Made by a program: the position numbers and the translations under genes
Notes under the pieces: model-generated
Told to the model about the DNA's origin: nothing
Databases searched by the model: none
The model's input: the letters and a program-made list of their open reading frames with translations, nothing else
DNA from: Dysgonamonadaceae bacterium
Lineage (GTDB): Bacteria > Bacteroidota > Bacteroidia > Bacteroidales > Azobacteroidaceae
Assembly: GCA_031282925.1 (NCBI GenBank)
Contig: JAITCT010000104.1
Coordinates: 1-6,803 of the forward strand
Direction: 5' to 3'
Length of the DNA stretch: 6,803 nucleotides
In this document: one piece after another, positions 5,907 to 6,803 of the stretch
How the letters are laid out: every line of letters starts with the position of its first letter
Numbering within the stretch: position 1 is the first letter of the stretch

Positions 5907-5932
5907 GTCATTCCCGCGCAGGCGGGAATGAC
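5907..5932. repeat. REP/dRS3-like palindrome (ATTCCC-N8-GGGAAT)
   Basis: GTCATTCCCGC (5907-5917) and GCGGGAATGAC (5922-5932) form a perfect 11-bp inverted repeat around a 4-nt GCAG loop. The core at 5910-5929 fits ATTCCC-N8-GGGAAT, the form of the dRS3 repeat described in Neisseria and, as I recall, of similar repeats in many other genomes. No T-run follows on either strand. It is probably a dispersed non-autonomous repeat rather than a gene-specific element. Confidence 0.75.
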
Positions 5933-5962
5933 AAAGCACACTGCGACCATTGTTGAATACAT

Positions 5963-5981
5963 TATAATAAGGTGTATTATA
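5963..5981. repeat. AT-rich inverted repeat
   Basis: TATAATA (5963-5969) and TATTATA (5975-5981) form a 7-bp all-A/T stem with a 5-nt AGGTG loop, 55 bp past the DUF4294 stop codon. It is too weak and lacks the T-run needed to call it that gene's terminator. Confidence 0.35.
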
Positions 5982-6035
5982 CCCAATGCTATGAAGCCCA
6001 TGGCAAAACTATCCGGAAACAAGGTCAACCGTCAA

Positions 6036-6626
6036 TTACAGCAAGCCCATTTCAATCATTTCTATAATCTGTTCGGTAGCGGCGTCTTTGCCTTCGGGGT
6101 CCCATTTCGATTTAAGGCTGGCTCCGAACATTCCGGCAAAAATATTCCAAAATCCCGCGCGGAAAGGGCCTAAAAAAGCCTTTACCAGATCGAAGGAAGT
6201 CTGGTTACACTCGCGATCCACCAGTCTGATTAACAGCTTTCCCTGCGACAAGGTCATTTTTTTGAGTACCGGCCTGTATTCTTTAACTAAATCGTTTTCC
6301 ATGCGGGACAAATGTTTTTTCCGTTCTTCTTCGGTCGGCATAGTCATGATGTATTCGTAAGTCTCAATAAGCGTTGCATAAATCATTTTGGCATAAGGCA
6401 AAGTTTTTTTCACGTCCAGCACCATTTTCCGGTATTTTGCGTCTGTCGAAAAACGCCTGTACATTTGTGGAGGATACACATATATATCGTTCATCACCAT
6501 CGTTTTTACAGAATCCCCTTCATCTGCGGCATAAGCGGGAATACTTGATTTGAAAATATGCTGGGCTGCTGTGTTTGTGCAGGAAACACAAAAAATGAAA
6601 AGAATGACGGATAGATGCTGTTTCAT
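6036..6626 (-). CDS. DUF4294 family protein, predicted exported, function unknown
   Basis: This 196-residue protein matches my memory of the DUF4294 family of Bacteroidetes. The conserved block is nearly the whole protein after the leader: YRKMVLDVKKTLPYAKMIYA (65-84), ETYEYIMTMPTEEERKKHL (88-106), SQGKLLIRLVDRECNQTSF (127-145), LVKAFLGPFRAGFWNIFAG (147-165) and SKWDPEGKDAATEQ (173-186). No catalytic function is established that I know of; the DRECNQTS motif is the most invariant-looking part. Residues 1-22 form a hydrophobic export signal. Cleavage after TNTAAQ is plausible, and lipidation at C16 (CVSC) is possible but a poor lipobox. The start is fixed by a promoter that places transcription at or next to this ATG. 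It stands 450 bp upstream of susC, with a terminator between, and is probably a separate transcription unit. Confidence 0.88.
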   Translation of the reverse strand: MKQHLSVILFIFCVSCTNTAAQHIFKSSIPAYAADEGDSVKTMVMNDIYVYPPQMYRRFSTDAKYRKMVLDVKKTLPYAKMIYATLIETYEYIMTMPTEEERKKHLSRMENDLVKEYRPVLKKMTLSQGKLLIRLVDRECNQTSFDLVKAFLGPFRAGFWNIFAGMFGASLKSKWDPEGKDAATEQIIEMIEMGLL

Positions 6627-6630
6627 GCTG

Positions 6631-6662
6631 CAAAAATAGTATTATGTAATGAAAAGCACAAA
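6631..6662 (-). promoter_or_regulatory. Promoter of the DUF4294 gene, nearly leaderless
   Basis: On the minus strand TATTTTTG (6638-6631) matches TAnnTTTG exactly, and TTTG (6662-6659) sits 20 bp upstream, an exact -33 match. Only four bases, CAGC, separate the -7 box from the ATG at 6626. Transcription should therefore begin at or within a few bases of the start codon. Confidence 0.65.
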
Positions 6663-6781
6663 AATTTTTTCTGTCCTTGTCCTGAAACAGCAAGACAAAA
6701 GGCAAACAGAAAATTGATGACGAAACAGGTATAAAAGAAAAGCTCTGTTTCCTTATTATATATGCCCGTCAATTCGTAAAA

Positions 6782-6789
6782 TATATTTG
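6782..6789 (+). promoter_or_regulatory. Possible plus-strand -7 box at the right edge
   Basis: TATATTTG matches TAnnTTTG and would direct transcription rightward out of the window, divergent from the DUF4294 gene. No good TTTG element lies 19-21 bp upstream and the region is AT-rich, so a chance match is likely. Confidence 0.2.
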
Positions 6790-6803
6790 AAATAATTGCA
6801 AAA

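Larger units (their letters stand above)
5774..6035. other. Rest of the DUF4294-susC gap: dispersed repeats, no supported gene
   Basis: The gap between the DUF4294 stop codon and the susC ATG is 450 bp. Its susC-proximal part carries the promoter and leader elements annotated separately. The remainder contains an 8-bp tandem repeat, a long palindrome and an AT-rich hairpin. Minus-strand frames here (for example 6028-5840, with a hydrophobic stretch) run straight through these repeats and begin at a TTG, so I do not accept them as genes. I found no tRNA or known RNA fold. Confidence 0.6.

Noticed and set aside
5827..5931. Plus-strand 34-codon frame (MENDFN...) downstream of the possible divergent promoter
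   Set aside because: It reads through the 8-bp array and ends inside the palindrome as PSFPRRRE, with no family resemblance.
5840..6028. Minus-strand 62-codon frame with a hydrophobic segment, a candidate small membrane protein
   Set aside because: It begins at a TTG and runs through the dRS3-like palindrome (giving VIPACAGMTG) and the 8-bp repeat (giving CLCAFVSSC). Repeats rather than coding constraint explain the open frame.
6722..6751. GAAACAG / CTGTTTC inverted repeat near the right edge as a terminator
   Set aside because: It has a 7-bp stem with a loose 16-nt loop and no T-run on either strand. Similar 7-mers recur nearby, and one overlaps the DUF4294 start codon by chance of its codons.

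Overview
The window looks like a chromosomal fragment of a member of the Bacteroidetes, probably order Bacteroidales. The reasons are a SusC/SusD outer-membrane nutrient-uptake pair, a DUF4294 protein (a family I know only from this phylum), TAnnTTTG-type -7 promoter boxes, and starts that lack Shine-Dalgarno sequences. All four substantial genes lie on the minus strand.

In transcription order, from right to left: a DUF4294 envelope protein (6626-6036), apparently transcribed from a nearly leaderless promoter; a 450-bp gap (6035-5586) holding dispersed repeats and then a promoter and leader for the next gene; a SusC-type TonB-dependent transporter (5585-2481); a SusD-type surface lipoprotein (2448-952) 32 bp behind it; a 291-bp gap packed with short tandem repeats and three palindromes; and a secreted alpha-class carbonic anhydrase (660 to the left edge, 3' end outside the window). 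The carbonic anhydrase is an easily missed gene: its reading frame stays open to the left edge and carries the zinc-binding QFHFH and ELHLVH motifs.

SusC and SusD should form one 'pedal-bin' importer of an oligosaccharide or other large nutrient. Its substrate cannot be read from this window because no glycoside hydrolase, sulfatase or regulator is present. SusC lacks the N-terminal STN domain, so sigma/anti-sigma transenvelope control is unlikely. Instead, the DNA just upstream of susC shows a possible transcription attenuator: a TACCTTTG promoter, an 8-codon leader ORF whose codons form the left arm of an intrinsic-terminator hairpin, and a downstream segment that can pair with the terminator's right arm as an alternative. 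This is the most interesting signal in the window and is a hypothesis from sequence only.

The non-coding DNA is unusually structured. Tandem repeats of 7 or 8 bp occur in all three inter-gene gaps. One abuts the susD stop codon and another nearly fills the susC-susD spacer. A palindrome of the ATTCCC-N8-GGGAAT form lies upstream of susC.
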